NCBI RefSeq assembly: GCF_019112545.1
Contig: NW_025064893.1
Span: 668,185 to 732,184 of the forward strand
Origin: Guyanagaster necrorhizus
Taxonomy: Eukaryota; Basidiomycota; Agaricomycetes; Agaricales; Physalacriaceae
Direction: 5' to 3'
Length of the DNA: 64,000 bases
The notes under the pieces are model-generated. The model was not told where the DNA came from. It did no database searches and saw only the letters and a list, made by a program, of their open reading frames with translations. This document shows, in pieces, positions 20,785-33,389 of the stretch (position 1 is its first letter; the number at the start of each line of letters is the position of its first letter). A program made the position numbers and the translations under genes.

Positions 20785-22650
20785 ATGACGAGCACTGACG
20801 AATACAATCTCACGACCCTTCTCCCATCGACATCATATCTACTGGCCTATACATTACCTCTTCTTTTACTCTCTCTTTTACTCACGTTCTCGGGCGCATT
20901 TTTAACCCTCGACCGTACGCGACAATTTGTGCCTCGATACGATGCTATGCCAGGCGTATTTGATTCACCAAAGAAGTTGAAATGGATTCTGGAAGGCGGT
21001 ATTGGTGGCTTAGCCATTGGATACACCTTTGGACGTGTGTCATCCTATCTTATTACACGATTTCTCCGTACTGAAGTGGTCGTGTAGTGCATTTTTCGAC
21101 GTTCTTGGCACTGCTGATTCCATCCATAACATCCTCAAGCGCGTTATCATACAAGTCCTTTGTTGCCGTCTGGTTTCTGACCTCTCTTCTGACTACCTTT
21201 CTCGCCGGAAGATGGAAGTACTGTGCACTGGCATTCGGCGGTATCTCCGGAGGGTAAGCCCATCATCAGTTTCTTCCGGTATGATTGTCTGAAGCCGAGT
21301 ACTAGCGCCCTATTCGTCCTCGCTCTTTCTGTCATCATTCATCCCTCGCTGCTGACACGCATCGTCTTTTTGTCTATATGCCCCCCCATTGTGACTCTCT
21401 TCACTCTGCTTCCCCTTGTCAAATTTCAGCATGCGTCTCTTCGCTTTGCTACTGCTTCCATGGGTTCCTTTGGCGTCATCGTCGCTATCGCGGCCTTGGC
21501 TCATATTCCCGCATGGGCTAATGTTTGGGACCGTCTGTGGCTTACCGCAAGTATAGAATGGGAAACAAGCGAGGAGAGAGGTCTCAGTGCAGGATTCTGT
21601 CTGTTCCTCTGCACAGGAATGTTGTCAGATTGGTTCATGAAGAGGACATTTGGCGAGTGCCCGGATGAGGTATGTATCAGGCTCGGCAGCAGAGAATACA
21701 ACACTTACAAGATTATAAAGAAATGGGATAGCTATCTCGCCGACTATGCAACGAACCTTCCTAATCGTGCGGACCGTGCAGGAGTGTATCAGCCTTTCAC
21801 ATCTGTATGGGATCGCATCTTTGGCTCAACCGAGAAACCCGTCATTCCCAAGAATCTTGTCTTCCCTGACGATGACAAGACTGGTTCGTCTTTGCCTTTG
21901 AAGCCAGACAAGAGCGGGCAGACCCCTCCTGAACATTCCTCATTCGATCTCCATCAAAGCCCGGGGTTCTTGAAGAAGGCACGCTTAAAGAATAACAACC
22001 GGGCTCGTTTTCATGCTCGCATGGTCGAGTGTAAACGCAATCGAGAAGCTGTCAAGTTCCGGCCTCTAGACCAACTCGAGTCCGGCTCAGATTCAGAGGA
22101 AGACGGCCTCAAAGCGAAACCACTCACAGGTGGACGGCCGTGGCTGAAGCAAAGTCATTCTACGACATCCACGCCGCCAACGCTGGTTGGCGACAGCGAA
22201 ACAGATGCCAAGATCAGGCTGCCAGATGATATTGACTACGACAAGGAAATTCAGAAGCTTGGACAGCTCAAGCGGAAGAATGTGACCAATGGACTTGGGG
22301 AGGGGGAGGTGCCCGACTACTCTGACCATGAAGAGGACCTTACGGGTGTCAGTCAGCGGAAGCCCGATGCTGAATGGAGTCCCGGGTTCATAAAGCGATA
22401 TCGGTCGTCGAAGACACTGTCTTCTAGCCGTGGTACAGCTGTCGAGTCACCATCACCTCCAACGGGTGCTGTTCCCGTCACTCCCTCATTGATAAAGGCT
22501 CTTGACCGGATTGCCATGGCACAAAAGGATGCGTTTGGACCGCGAGGAAGGGAGGAACTTCCATGGATTGAGGATGAAAACCAAAACTGCGGGGACGGAT
22601 GGGCCGATTTTTGGCGGGATGTAAGAAATAATGCAGCAAGAGTTAGTTGA
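20785..22650 (+). CDS. DUF4203 (TM7S3/TM198-like) multi-pass membrane protein
   Basis: Four exons (20,785-21,034; 21,088-21,253; 21,300-21,669; 21,721-22,650) give 571 aa. The N-terminal half contains about seven hydrophobic segments: two near residues 12-40, others in the AFGGIS-GTSALFVLALS, LPLVKFQHASLRFA and FGVIVAIAALAHIPAW regions. This is the pattern of fungal DUF4203 membrane proteins. The C-terminal half is hydrophilic and charged, with Ser/Asp/Glu-rich stretches typical of a cytoplasmic tail. The biochemical role of this family is not known. The gene begins only about 270 bp after the CpG-depleted island, where normal composition returns abruptly at about 20,510. No frame defects. 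Confidence 0.82.
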
Positions 22651-23054
22651 GCAGAGAGGTTCTGATTTTATTAGATGGGGTTACGACTAGCCTCAATGCG
22701 TTCTCGCCAGGAGGAGCGTGGGGTGTACTTCATGATGCGACACGATTTATATTTTATTTGATTATTTGTATTATTGTTGTATTTTGCCTTGTGAATGTTT
22801 TCTGTTCTGGTTTAATCTGTCACGGAGCGTTTCTAGATGCAGGATGTTTAGACAGGGTTTCACCGACCTTTCATATTTCGGCACAAAACGACCAGGGCCC
22901 TGCAGCTTTCTACCAGCAATGACACCGATCCTGATGGACCCGAGCCACCATCTTTTTTTCAACCATTATCTGCTATCGTCCTCTTACCATCGTGTCTTTC
23001 ACCAGTATGTGACCTTTGGTTTCCTCATCATCTTACAACTAACGCTGAGATCAG

Positions 23055-24010
23055 ATGGCTTCAATCGACCAATCGACCATTACCATGGATCTTCCCGATG
23101 AAATTCTCCTTATCATAGTGAAGATCAAGATCTTATAGCACTCGGACGGCTCTGCCGTTGACTCAACCAGCTGGCTCTGCCCCGCGCCATTTATCTTATC
23201 TTAAAGACGGATCGAAGAGGCAAATTTGGTACCTTCATCAGTACCGCTCTAACCATCTGATCTAGAAGAGTATACACCATGGGAAACGTGCTCGGTGGTT
23301 TCCAATTTTCATCATTGAAGGCCACTCAGCCTTTCATTTTTTACGAAGCCAAGCATCCAGAACATAGGGTGCACCTTTTCGCAGGATTTCGAACGTGAGG
23401 CGGGCGAGGTCGCGTTCTATTTCCGGACAGCTCCGGAGTTGACTCGTATTCGTCTGGTACTGAACTTCGGAACCAGGGCTGTTGAGTGAAGAATTTTATG
23501 GCCTGGAGTCTCTGTTAATCAACATGAACTTGGAGCAAGGGACTACACCACCTGTCGTGGTGGACACGAAGGAGAGAGATGGTGTTGCTTTTCGAAAGCT
23601 GCTATGAGGATTGGCGGGCCTTACAGTACATGACCACGACCCGTCGCAGCCTCAGCTGCTGGTTTTGAAAGGGATTTGATCGTCGGCGAGAGCGATGCTA
23701 CATTTCAGTGCCAACCCCTGGTTGTGTCTGGAGATGTTGAGATACTTAGCATCAACGTCTTGTTCCCCGCTCCATTCCTTGACTGGATTATCGCGCCATT
23801 CAACGTCTCCTATATCACCAGACTGACGTTACGTGGCCTTGATGTTGGACAGCACCTTTCTCAAATGCCTCTTGCCGGTCCAATGTCCTTTGCTGTCGCC
23901 ATCTCACCTTATCCCATTCTTATCCTGACATAACCTCCTTGTCCGGCTACTCATCGGCAACATATGTCCAGTTGAGGACCCCAGTGTCACTTTTCCATCG
24001 AGCGCACTCC
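23055..24010 (+). pseudogene. F-box-like protein relic
   Basis: Starts with MDLPDEILLIIVK, a typical F-box opening, but the frame breaks at once. The continuation (DLIALGRLCR, stop, LNQLALPRAIYLILKTDRR) is in another frame. Further fragments (residues such as FNVSYITRLTLRGL coded near 23,800) resemble the repeat region of basidiomycete F-box proteins. Several stops and shifts make it non-functional. F-box genes of this kind are numerous and fast-decaying in mushrooms. Confidence 0.55.
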
Positions 24011-24335
24011 CCAATGTCGCTCACATAACCGCACCATCCGACCTTATCTTATTGGCACTCTCGAAACCCAGCATCATGCCTCTCGTCACGAATGTAAGTG
24101 TCGGTTACAAAGACCGCCAGAGCGTCTCGGCCTTGCAGAAACTCCTCGGCATGGTTGCGACTCACCCTCACATCTGCAAGGTATTATGCCTTCCACCGGA
24201 GAGGCACCAAGCTGGTTGAGTGAATGTATCCTGTATACATATTTGGACAAATATTCCATAGCATGCAATCAATCCTTAAATGAATTACTGGAACCTGGTA
24301 TCTTACTGTAAAATATGCGCATACGCTGAACTGAA

Positions 24336-26007
24336 TCATTCAAAAGAAAATTCCTCCGGGTTCATTCCGACTATCATGCCTTCTAGGCCCCCCTCAATCT
24401 CCATGCATCCAATATGATCTTGGCCCACTTCCTTCAAGAAACCGCCCTCCGCAATATATGTCTCTCTTCCAGACTTCGGTTCCAACACGAAGTCTTCCAC
24501 TATCATCTTACACCACTGTAAGACCGGTCTCGCAACCCATCGGGTGTTCCAGGACTCGAACCATCCAAGGTGTCCACCTCCTGGCGTGACAACCATACAG
24601 ACATGTTCATTTTCCACCCCGGCAGGGGAGGTGTAAGCGATTGGGTCATCCTTCGCATTCAGCGTTAACAGCGGAACTCGTACGTCAGCCAGGCTAGACG
24701 CCCATGTAGCGTCATCTTTCACGGTGGCAAAGTCATACGCCTGCGGTACACTGCTATTTGGGGGACGGGTAGAATGATAGTGGAATTGCGTGAGTGTTGT
24801 CGATTCTCGGGATACCGTGGCTGTCATTAATGCTTCGTGGAAAGGTGCCTGCGTGAACGTCGGCACGAAGTGAATCGTAAGAAATCGTACGAGGCTGTCG
24901 TGGATCCCCCTCGCGCTAACGTAGCCGTAAGGACCGAGAAGATTGGACACTGTTCTGATGAATAGTTGGTTAATGATCCTCAACTCCAGAAAAGACGTAA
25001 CGCGCGTACATTTTACTATTGATCTTTAGATGCCAAGGCTGTCACGTTAGATATAGTCAGTTACGACGGAACGACGCGATAACAGGTACTCACACAGCTC
25101 AGAATGCAGGCAGTCGATAATCGACTTAGCTCCTTCTCTTCGGCAAGATACCGTAGAACGATGTTTGCGCCAAGTGAGAATCCGAGTCCAATTAAGGGCG
25201 CAGCAGGAAAGCGTTTTGATATATAAAGAAGCGCCTGCCGCAAGTCATCGGTCGGACCTCCATGAACTGGTACGCCAGCACCTAATAGTCGGATGAGGAG
25301 AAGGATATTTCGAAATGAAAAGCATATCGCTTACAGCCACGGATATTGGCGACCACTCCTCGGTACCCAAGACCACCTTTCTCTACAGAAGAGCAAGCCG
25401 GTGCTAGAATCGCCCGGATATAGGCCTCGTAGCCACCTACAGACAGGAGATCAGAGCTTCGAACTATCTAGCGAACCGGTTTACTTTCCTCCATCCAGGA
25501 CAGTGACAGAAACAAGGATAGGCGAATCGTCCGCTAAATCTTCATGAGTTGACGTGAAATCGAGGCATCTGATGAGAGCGTTAGTTCCATTCAAAAGATG
25601 CAACAAAGTACTCGGACAATGTTCCACCATCTAGCAAGTGAAGGTAGGTTCTGATCATTCATAAGCTCAATATGCTTTGCAGGTTAAGTAACGGAAAGAC
25701 CATGCATACCTGTCGTATTTTATTTTGTCTATGTGAGAGAATTCTCCGGCAACGCAATATAATGTTTGTAAATGTCCACTAAAGGCGAACGTCAGAGAAG
25801 ATTCATGCAAGGCCCGGCAATCACGAACTTGAACAACCACCAAGCAGGCGAAAAGTCCTCAAATAAGGCAGGGCACCTGCGCTCTATGATTTTCCGCAAC
25901 GAACAAAGTATCGTCTCTTTCGATCCCCGAGCTCTCCGTACTTTCACGTTTGCAGGTGTCGCGGGAAAGTAGATCTGGGACTTCTGGGAGCTGAAACCAA
26001 GACCCAT
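24336..26007 (-). CDS. YheT/EMB8-type alpha/beta hydrolase
   Basis: Eight exons on the minus strand (26,007-25,829; 25,778-25,710; 25,650-25,618; 25,568-25,485; 25,436-25,335; 25,281-25,094; 25,038-25,010; 24,954-24,336), about 433 aa. Family marks: WWLFNGHLQT across intron 1, the EFSHIDKIKYDR segment, YEAYIRA, TDDLRQAL, the nucleophile elbow GFSLGAN, the catalytic-loop Asp in NAKDDPIAY and the His in TPGGGHLGW. Yeast relatives Eeb1/Eht1 make medium-chain ethyl esters. The joined frame needs one A fewer in the AAA run at 25,485-25,487 (exon 4 end). This is either a one-base insertion or a consensus error; otherwise everything is intact. Confidence 0.82.
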
Positions 26008-27581
26008 TTCACGCAGGTTGGTAGTCGAGAATAGCAGTTAAAAGGCTTAGATTAACCCGGGACCTGCAACCGCTGCCAGGGACGTTGTGGTTTTACTCTG
26101 GGTCACACACTCCGCATGGTGGAGGAGATGTATTAGGATGTATTGTTTCGGCGGAGAACAATCACGAGACATAAAGAGACGAGTTTGGCCAGTCGAGTGC
26201 AAACTATTGGTAAAGCACGCTCCTCGATTCGTAGGCTGCTCTTAAGTTGCTCTAATACGCAGATAACACTTTCAGCTGCAGCGAGCGGTGTTAGATATAC
26301 GAAAAAGCTCACCGCATCATCGGTACGGATCCTTAGGAATGAAAGATCTGACCGACCAGTCCGGGATATTCATTGAATACCAGGCACGCAGGGCGGTCTC
26401 ATTCAAAATTTCGTCAGACGCCCGGTATCAAAGATCGGTCAATTGTAAGTCCTCCTCGACAGAAGGAATGAATGGCCTTAGTCAACTTCCAAGTATGCGG
26501 TGAAACACATTTCATCACGCGGCGGTGCAACCGCAACCAAACCTCCTGAGATCCAGGAAGGAAACAGCTGGTAGCGCCACTTGAAAGGCAACAATTCTAG
26601 GTAGTGATGCCTCATGCTTGAGGTAGAAAGATGACCTTTGTTGGTTCAACGCACAGTCACAAACTTCAAAGCTCACTTGCGCGCAAGAGTCAAGAGCCAG
26701 AAACAACGTTGAGAATGAAATAACACGGAAAACCCGGGCCGGAACACAAGGAACCGGTCACGCCAGCTGTGTCTATTGAGCCTGACGTCATAAGTCCTTC
26801 CCACGGCTCACAAGTTACGAACTCCTGCTGTGTTTATATTTACCTATTAGATTTGACGCAGTAAGAGTACCTGCGAGTCCATAGACCACAACCATCCAGA
26901 AAACAGAACATGTCCTACAATCCCTCGTATGCACCGCGCTTTAATGTCTAGATGAACAGAAGGCTCCCACATTGAAGTGGCGTTGCACAAGCTTTGTACA
27001 TCAGAAATCACACATATCGCGTGTATTCCAGGCGGATGCGACCGTAAGACGGCTCGGAGACAGTAGCTCAGACGCCACAGTCTATGTTGTGACTAACAGA
27101 TCTCGGTATTCTCCGTATCTTGCTTGAGAATCTGTGCGATATTTCGAAGACAAGGTTGGTGCATCCAATGAGATTTATATATAGTAACCGTCGATAGCCA
27201 CCATGCTTTTTCCGCGTGAAGTGGTGCCATCCTGGATAACACAATGTCTTGATCCTACCAAAGAATATCTTTGAACACTCCAAGAGTGATGAGGTCTTTT
27301 GTCTGTGAGCTTATCATTCGAATGGCTAAATATTGTGCTCGTGTTATTTTTAACGATGGGAGTCTCCTCGGAAATTTGAAAGCGGTGGTCACTGATCAGG
27401 AATGAGCATAATGTATTCACAGAGCTGCCTATTCCTTTTTATACTCACTGGTAGGTAGGTAGGTAGTATTATACAACACGGCAACTGAGAATGGATAGCA
27501 CATACAACAAGAAGTCAAGACACTTGAAAACATAATTATGGTGCGATGCGGACAGTCATCCAGATTCCAGAGTCGGCTCTC
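26008..27581. other. 1.6-kb stretch without a recognised gene
   Basis: Normal base composition, only short frames. I see no conserved motif and no repeat structure. Confidence 0.4.
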
Positions 27582-28349
27582 CTACATATTGTTCCTGGGA
27601 AAGTTTCCCGCCTCTTCGCCAAGAATAATCAGCGCCTTACCCTTCACCTGCTGACGTATGACAGGGATTGGGCTGGAGGTTGTCTGATCCATCTCGTTCG
27701 TGATAACAGACAACGGAGTTGCAGGACCGAGGGAGTCCGGATCGTTGTTGCACATGGCTGAATCGCATGCCACCATGGTGCTGCCAAAGCCACTCGAAGG
27801 GAAATGAGGAGTCGAGAAAGAGTTGGCAAACTCGTAGGCGGCATCCCAGTCAGAAGAGAACGTCGAGAGCAGAGGGTCGGTACGAGGAAAAGGAGCCAAT
27901 GGGACCACTCTGGTGTCGTCAAACCCCTCTGATAGCGGGCTCAATGAGGGACGCCTCTGGTCACCACTGAGTTCTAGGTATCCCAGAGATACAGGGGACA
28001 GCTGCAACCCAGAATAGACTTGCTCATCGGTGCTCTCGGAAGTGGCTGCAAGCTGAGATTCGTCGTTCTCCAAACCGACACGCTCGGGGAATGTGTGCTT
28101 CCTTTGCTTGAGAGGGATCTATTCAGTCGAGGTCTGCTTGGAGCCAGACCCAGGCTTCAGGTTGAATATGTAACTGGCCTTTTTGACGACAGAACGTACT
28201 TTGGGAGGCAGAAGAATCGAAACCGAATGATAGCTGTCAAAGGTCGGGATAGCCACTTCTTGACCTTGGTCCGAACTGCTGGGGGATGAGGAACGAAGCA
28301 AGGACATAGCTTCTTCTGCGGTAGGGGAAAGTTGTGAACGTTGATACAT
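27582..28349 (-). CDS. Hypothetical Ser/Pro-rich acidic protein
   Basis: Begins with the ATG at 28,349 (MYQRSQLSPTAEEAM) and ends at 27,582. The frame is continuous apart from a TAG at 28,119-28,121. A 48-nt intron at 28,102-28,149 (GTCTGG..CAAAG) would remove the TAG, keep the frame and leave 239 aa. Ser, Pro, Asp and Glu are abundant and there is no signal peptide or membrane segment. I recognise no domain. A small regulatory or intrinsically disordered protein is possible. Evidence that it is real is limited to the length of the open frame and its composition. Confidence 0.45.
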
Positions 28350-28865
28350 GGTAATGACAATGAATGAAATTGCAGAAGGGGAGTCAAAGAGTGATGAGTG
28401 TGGCAAGACTTTCGATTGAGTAACACGGATTTAGGAACGACTCTGGACCCTAATCAGTTTTCGAACTCAAGGTCGTGAAAGGAATACTCACTGTCCGCCA
28501 AGTATTGTGGGAGTGGGGAGTAAAAGAGAACCATGGTTTAACTTTGACCTTTTTATACAGCAAAGTCCCGATCAAAGACAAAAGTCGATGGTGCTGGGCA
28601 ATGCCTTACTTGATTGACATTCCTTCTGGACAAAGCGAAGGATATGTATGAGGCTGTGCTGAAGTGCCTTGAGAAGAAAGGCCATGGCTAAATCTTTCAA
28701 GCAATATGCCTAGAGTTTGTGGGGTCGTCAACAGTACAAAGACATCATGGCTCCCCAGGACCCGGGCCGGAGGATTTTAACCCACTGAGTCTCGGCGGAC
28801 TTTCAAACTTTTTTTTTCAGCTGGTATACCTTCTCCTCGACGTGTCGTGCGACGTCCCGACGACC

Positions 28866-30665
28866 ATGCCCACCCATGCTCTACTTGAGACCGCTTCCGG
28901 CTATGCCATATTTGAGGTCAAACTTACAGGGGAAATTGAGGCCAAGTCAAAGCCCTTCCAGGATTCAATAAACGATTTTTCGAAATTCTCAAAAATGGTG
29001 TCGCTCATGAGCTTTTCGCCCTTTAAAAGTGCAGCTCACGCGTTGGAGAATGCAAACGATATCTCGGAATGTGCGCTACATTTTCTTTGCATATTTTCTC
29101 TTTCTAACATACTACAGCAATCGTCAATGATTACCTGAAATCCCTTGTCGAGCTCAATCTTTCCAAGCCAACCAAAAAATCGTCCATTGTGCTAGCCGTA
29201 ACGGATCCAAATTTGGGAAACTCGATACGCGTAGAGACCAAGGTGCAATGCGAGTCTGGAGACATGGCCATGGAGCTCATTCGAGGCCTTCGTCTGCATG
29301 CAACCAAGTTGCTCAAAGGATTGCAGAACGATGATTTTACCAAGTCCCAGCTTGGTTTGGGCCATTCTTACTCTCGCGCGAAGCTAAAGTTCAACGTGAA
29401 CCGACACGACAACATGATCATTCAAGCCATTGCCCTTCTTGATCAACTCGACAAGGACGTCAACCTATTCTCCATGCGCATTCGGGAATGGTATGGTTAT
29501 CATTTCCCAGAACTCGTCAAACTCGTTCCCGACAACCACCAATACGCTCGTCTTGTTCAATTCATTGGCGAGAAAGAGACGCTCACCGAGGAGAAGCTCC
29601 CCGAGATAGAAGCTATCCTCGAAGACAATTCCACCGTCGCTCAAAACATTCTAGATGCTGCCCGTGGATCCATGGGTTCCTCCCTCTCCGAAATTGACAT
29701 GCTCAACATCTCCACATTCGCCATTCGCGTCGTCTCGCTAAGTGAATACCGCAAGTCATTAATCACTTATCTATCCGACAAGATGAACCTCATCGCACCA
29801 AGTCTCACGGCTCTGTTGGGTGATCGAATCGGCGCACGGCTTATCAGCCACGCTGGAAGTCTGACGAATCTCAGTAAATACCCTGCCAGCACTGTACAGA
29901 TTCTGGGTGCCGAGAAAGCGCTATTTAGAGCACTGAAGACGAAGGGCAACACACCGAAGGTATGTTAATTATAGGTTTCGTGTCTGCTTCTAGACTGACC
30001 GCATTGATCAGTACGGGCTCATATATCATTCGTCGTTCATTGGCCGTGCAGGTCCCAAGCATAAGGGTCGTATCTCGCGTTTCCTAGCCAACAAATGCTC
30101 GATAGCATCGCGGATAGATTGTTACTCCGGTATGCTGTTATGCAATTCTCCCAACTCTATTAACTTTTTTTTTTTGGCGTAGACAACCCCACCGCAAAAT
30201 TCGGCGAGGCTCTCCGGGGACAAGTCGAAGAACGTCTTGAATTCTTTGAGAACGGAACGCCTCCATCGAAGAATGCTGATGCTATCCGGAAGGTTTTGGA
30301 CGCGCTTGCGGAGGAGGAAGAGGTGGATGTGGAGATGGATGGCCCGGCCTTGACGACTCTCGAGCCGTCGCCAAAGAAGGAGAAGAAGAAGAAGCGAAAG
30401 AGTGACGCTATGGACGTTGACGACGAGGAGGAACCTTCACCGAAGAAGGTGAAGTTATCAAAGGAGGAAAAGAAGGCGTTGAAAAAAGCTGCGAAAGAGA
30501 AGGCCAAGAAACAGGGTGCTGAAGCGGTACGTTTGATCTTATGCTACGTTTGCATTGTCGACTGATAATCGTGGTTCCTAGGATGTGGATGTCCCTAAGA
30601 AGGAGAAGAAAAAGGAGAAGAAGGAGAAGAAGGAGAAAGAGAAAAAGAAGGACAAGAAGGAGTAG
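28866..30665 (+). CDS. nop56: Nop56, box C/D snoRNP core protein
   Basis: Five exons (28,866-29,070; 29,118-29,959; 30,012-30,129; 30,183-30,526; 30,582-30,665), 530 aa. N-terminal [15 protein letters not shown] and [16 protein letters not shown], the coiled-coil region, then the Nop domain with [66 protein letters not shown] and [18 protein letters not shown]. The ALFE-like start and the sequence of these blocks favour Nop56 over Nop58. The C-terminal tail is a long Lys/Glu repeat (KKEKK type), usual for this protein. It guides 2'-O-methylation of rRNA with fibrillarin in the nucleolus. Confidence 0.95.
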
Positions 30666-33389
30666 TTCCCCTTATCTTGGTGCCCTCTCTCCTTTCTGTC
30701 CTGATTTATCTGTGCCATATCTATTTTCTCCTAGTATGTATATTTTGCACGATTCGATGAGACACGTACCTGCGCACTGGCAGGACTACTTCCCTAGGTT
30801 CCGGTTAAGGTTCGTTCTTGATTGGTGGCCACGATCTTACACGTAGTTTTTCAGAGACCGCGATGTTCTGATTCTCGTTATACTTATCGTTACGATTATT
30901 TATAGCGCAGACCGCTGTGTTAATGGCCTTCGACTCGCCACCCTTATCCGTAAATGAAGACATCAAAATCACTTTGTCGGATAACATTGTATATCTATTT
31001 AAGCTGGTTCTTGGCGGAGCGCTGATTTTGGACACTGTCGATTGTCGAACGTGGGTTCCTACCTGGGCTTTCCCAGTGAGCGGGGAGCCCGGGGTCGCCC
31101 AGACATTATAATCAGGAGATGGCCGGAGTAGCCGTCATGCGAAGAGCTGCAGCGTTTTAGTCGTATTAGCCTGATGGTGGCGTAGAAGTATGGGGAAGGG
31201 GTAAGTAATGGCAAGGAATTCGATTTCGGTATCTGAAGTGCGCTTCGACTGTAGTAACGCGTGTGCTTACTCACATCTGCCACGCAACCGTAGGATCTTT
31301 CCCTCGGACTCACAGGCAGTGATATTTCTGTGGCGAGAAGGATCGCCAACGAGGACCATCCAGATGGATGGACAACATGCGCACTGCGCGCTGAAATCTC
31401 CGTCGTTGTTGTCTGTTCAACGATCGGGTGCATGGATGCCTTCACATAGCGGTTCCCCCTCTCGCCTGACTGAAGCTCCCATTTACAGGCCATTCCTTCC
31501 AGGTTCTCTCTTCTGATATGTGGCAGCATCTTGATGTAGCTCTTACGTTCAGTGCTTCTCTATGTTAGTATCACCGTCATTATCGCATCCAAGTATACCT
31601 GATTGTTCAGCTTCGGCCTTCGAAGTCCTACGGAAAGGAAGCGGGAACCCGTTCGGTTGGCCCAAGATCTGACTTGGAATGCGCGATATAGTATCCCGGC
31701 CAGGGATCCTAAGTTCATAAAGGTGCCGTCAAGTTAACCTTAAACAGTGAATTCGGTTCCTATCTGGTTCGCCTCGAAGAAGGCTGGACCGGATTTTTAC
31801 ATGCATTCTTGCTTATAGTTGACTTGGATGAAAGCTGTCTCGGAGACGGTACCGGGCCATATCCACTTAGGATCGGGTTGGGATTGGCTAGCATTGAAAT
31901 GGATCGCACCCGTGAACTCCGCGAAGGTTCGTTATTGGTTCAAATGATTGGATGCACGTAGAAAGATAAAGAGTCACAGGACGCCTTCTAAATCATACTA
32001 GCTGTCTTAGGCGGGTCGTGGACTCGTCTCTTCTCGTCACATCGCCGAGACTTAAAGAAAGGTGGACAGAGCAGGTGCATAACACCTCGAGGCGTTTCTT
32101 GCTATCACCAAGTTGAATTCCACCCAGTGCCTTGGCCTCGTCCTAAACCATCTTTAGCGCCAGGAGACGTCACCTTCTTTACGTGAGTCTCTGAAGTTAG
32201 GCACTATTCAGCCATCATCACTCTTCGCAGATTGAGTCATTGTCAACATGTTACTTGTGCGTCTGTCCTATGACGCATAGATGTATATACTCAGGCTGTC
32301 AAAGGGTGAGTATCCGCAGACGTTGCATAAACCGGGCCCGATGGAGCGATGCCATTCTTCTTAAGAATAGGCGGACCGCCTGCTGTACACTTTCAAGTTG
32401 CATAATAGCTGAGCTATCGTCATCGTACGGCATCCCGTTCGTCCTTCGATGTGTCATTTCTATGCGACCTTGCGTCAAATTCCACTGACTGCTCCTCTGA
32501 ATCTGATCCTTCCGATGCGCTCATGAAATACCAGTAGGTCTGTATGTCGTATATCTATTCCGTTTACGTCCAGGCAGATTTCGCAATCCATTATCTGGGG
32601 ATCAGCTTTCCTAATAAATGTTCCTCAGCTGCTACCGCCTTGATGTCGAGGTGATACGACATTGTCGCACTTTGGAATGTTTCCATGTACCAACTTATAC
32701 GCTTTCAGCCCCTCTTGTTGTTGGCATGATCATCAAAACATGCCACATTATAATGAAGCTCTCCGAGGAATCTCCTCCCGAACTTCACACGTCGACGGTC
32801 AGATACCCCAACATGAGGATTTCGTTCGGATCTCGACAGACAAGTTGAGAATCACGGTACAGGCACTGAGGGAAGAAAGAACGGCCAGAGATGTGGCTGT
32901 GTAGTTTGAAAACCCGACATTGTTAATAGCAGCGGATGGATATATGGTGGACTCGAAAAAGTCAGGCCTCGTTGCACCAGTCTCGAAAATCTACCAGCCT
33001 ATCCAGGAAAGTAAATGTCGTCACGTGAAATAGTCGAGAAGCAATTGGACCCTTGAGTTATAAGCCTTATGTATCACCTCGTGTTCGACAGGCTCCTCCG
33101 TTCTCCCTTTTGGCACATAAAGGTTGCACGGGGCGCGAGTGTGGGGTCTTGAGAACGACTTCACGACGATCCTTTCGTCAAAGAGTTGTATATGTACAGG
33201 CAAGCCATTTCTCATACACTTGACAGACAACTCACCGCTCCTACAGCTGGCCCTGCTCTCTAGCTTGCCTCGCCCGAGTTAACGTTCTTCACGCTCACGA
33301 CTATCTGCTCTCTTATTGCTCTCGATATTCGCATCTCGTCCCGTGCTTTCCAAGTTTACGTCGACATCACGCTTTCGTCTCTGCCCGTC
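30666..33389. other. 2.7-kb stretch without a recognised gene
   Basis: Only short frames on both strands, with no conserved motif. Composition is like the genic parts and CpG is present, so it differs from the repeat islands. Confidence 0.4.

Noticed and set aside
26143..26503. Two overlapping plus-strand ORFs of about 75 codons
   Set aside because: No homology-like motif, low-complexity codon use and no splice partners; treated as chance frames.
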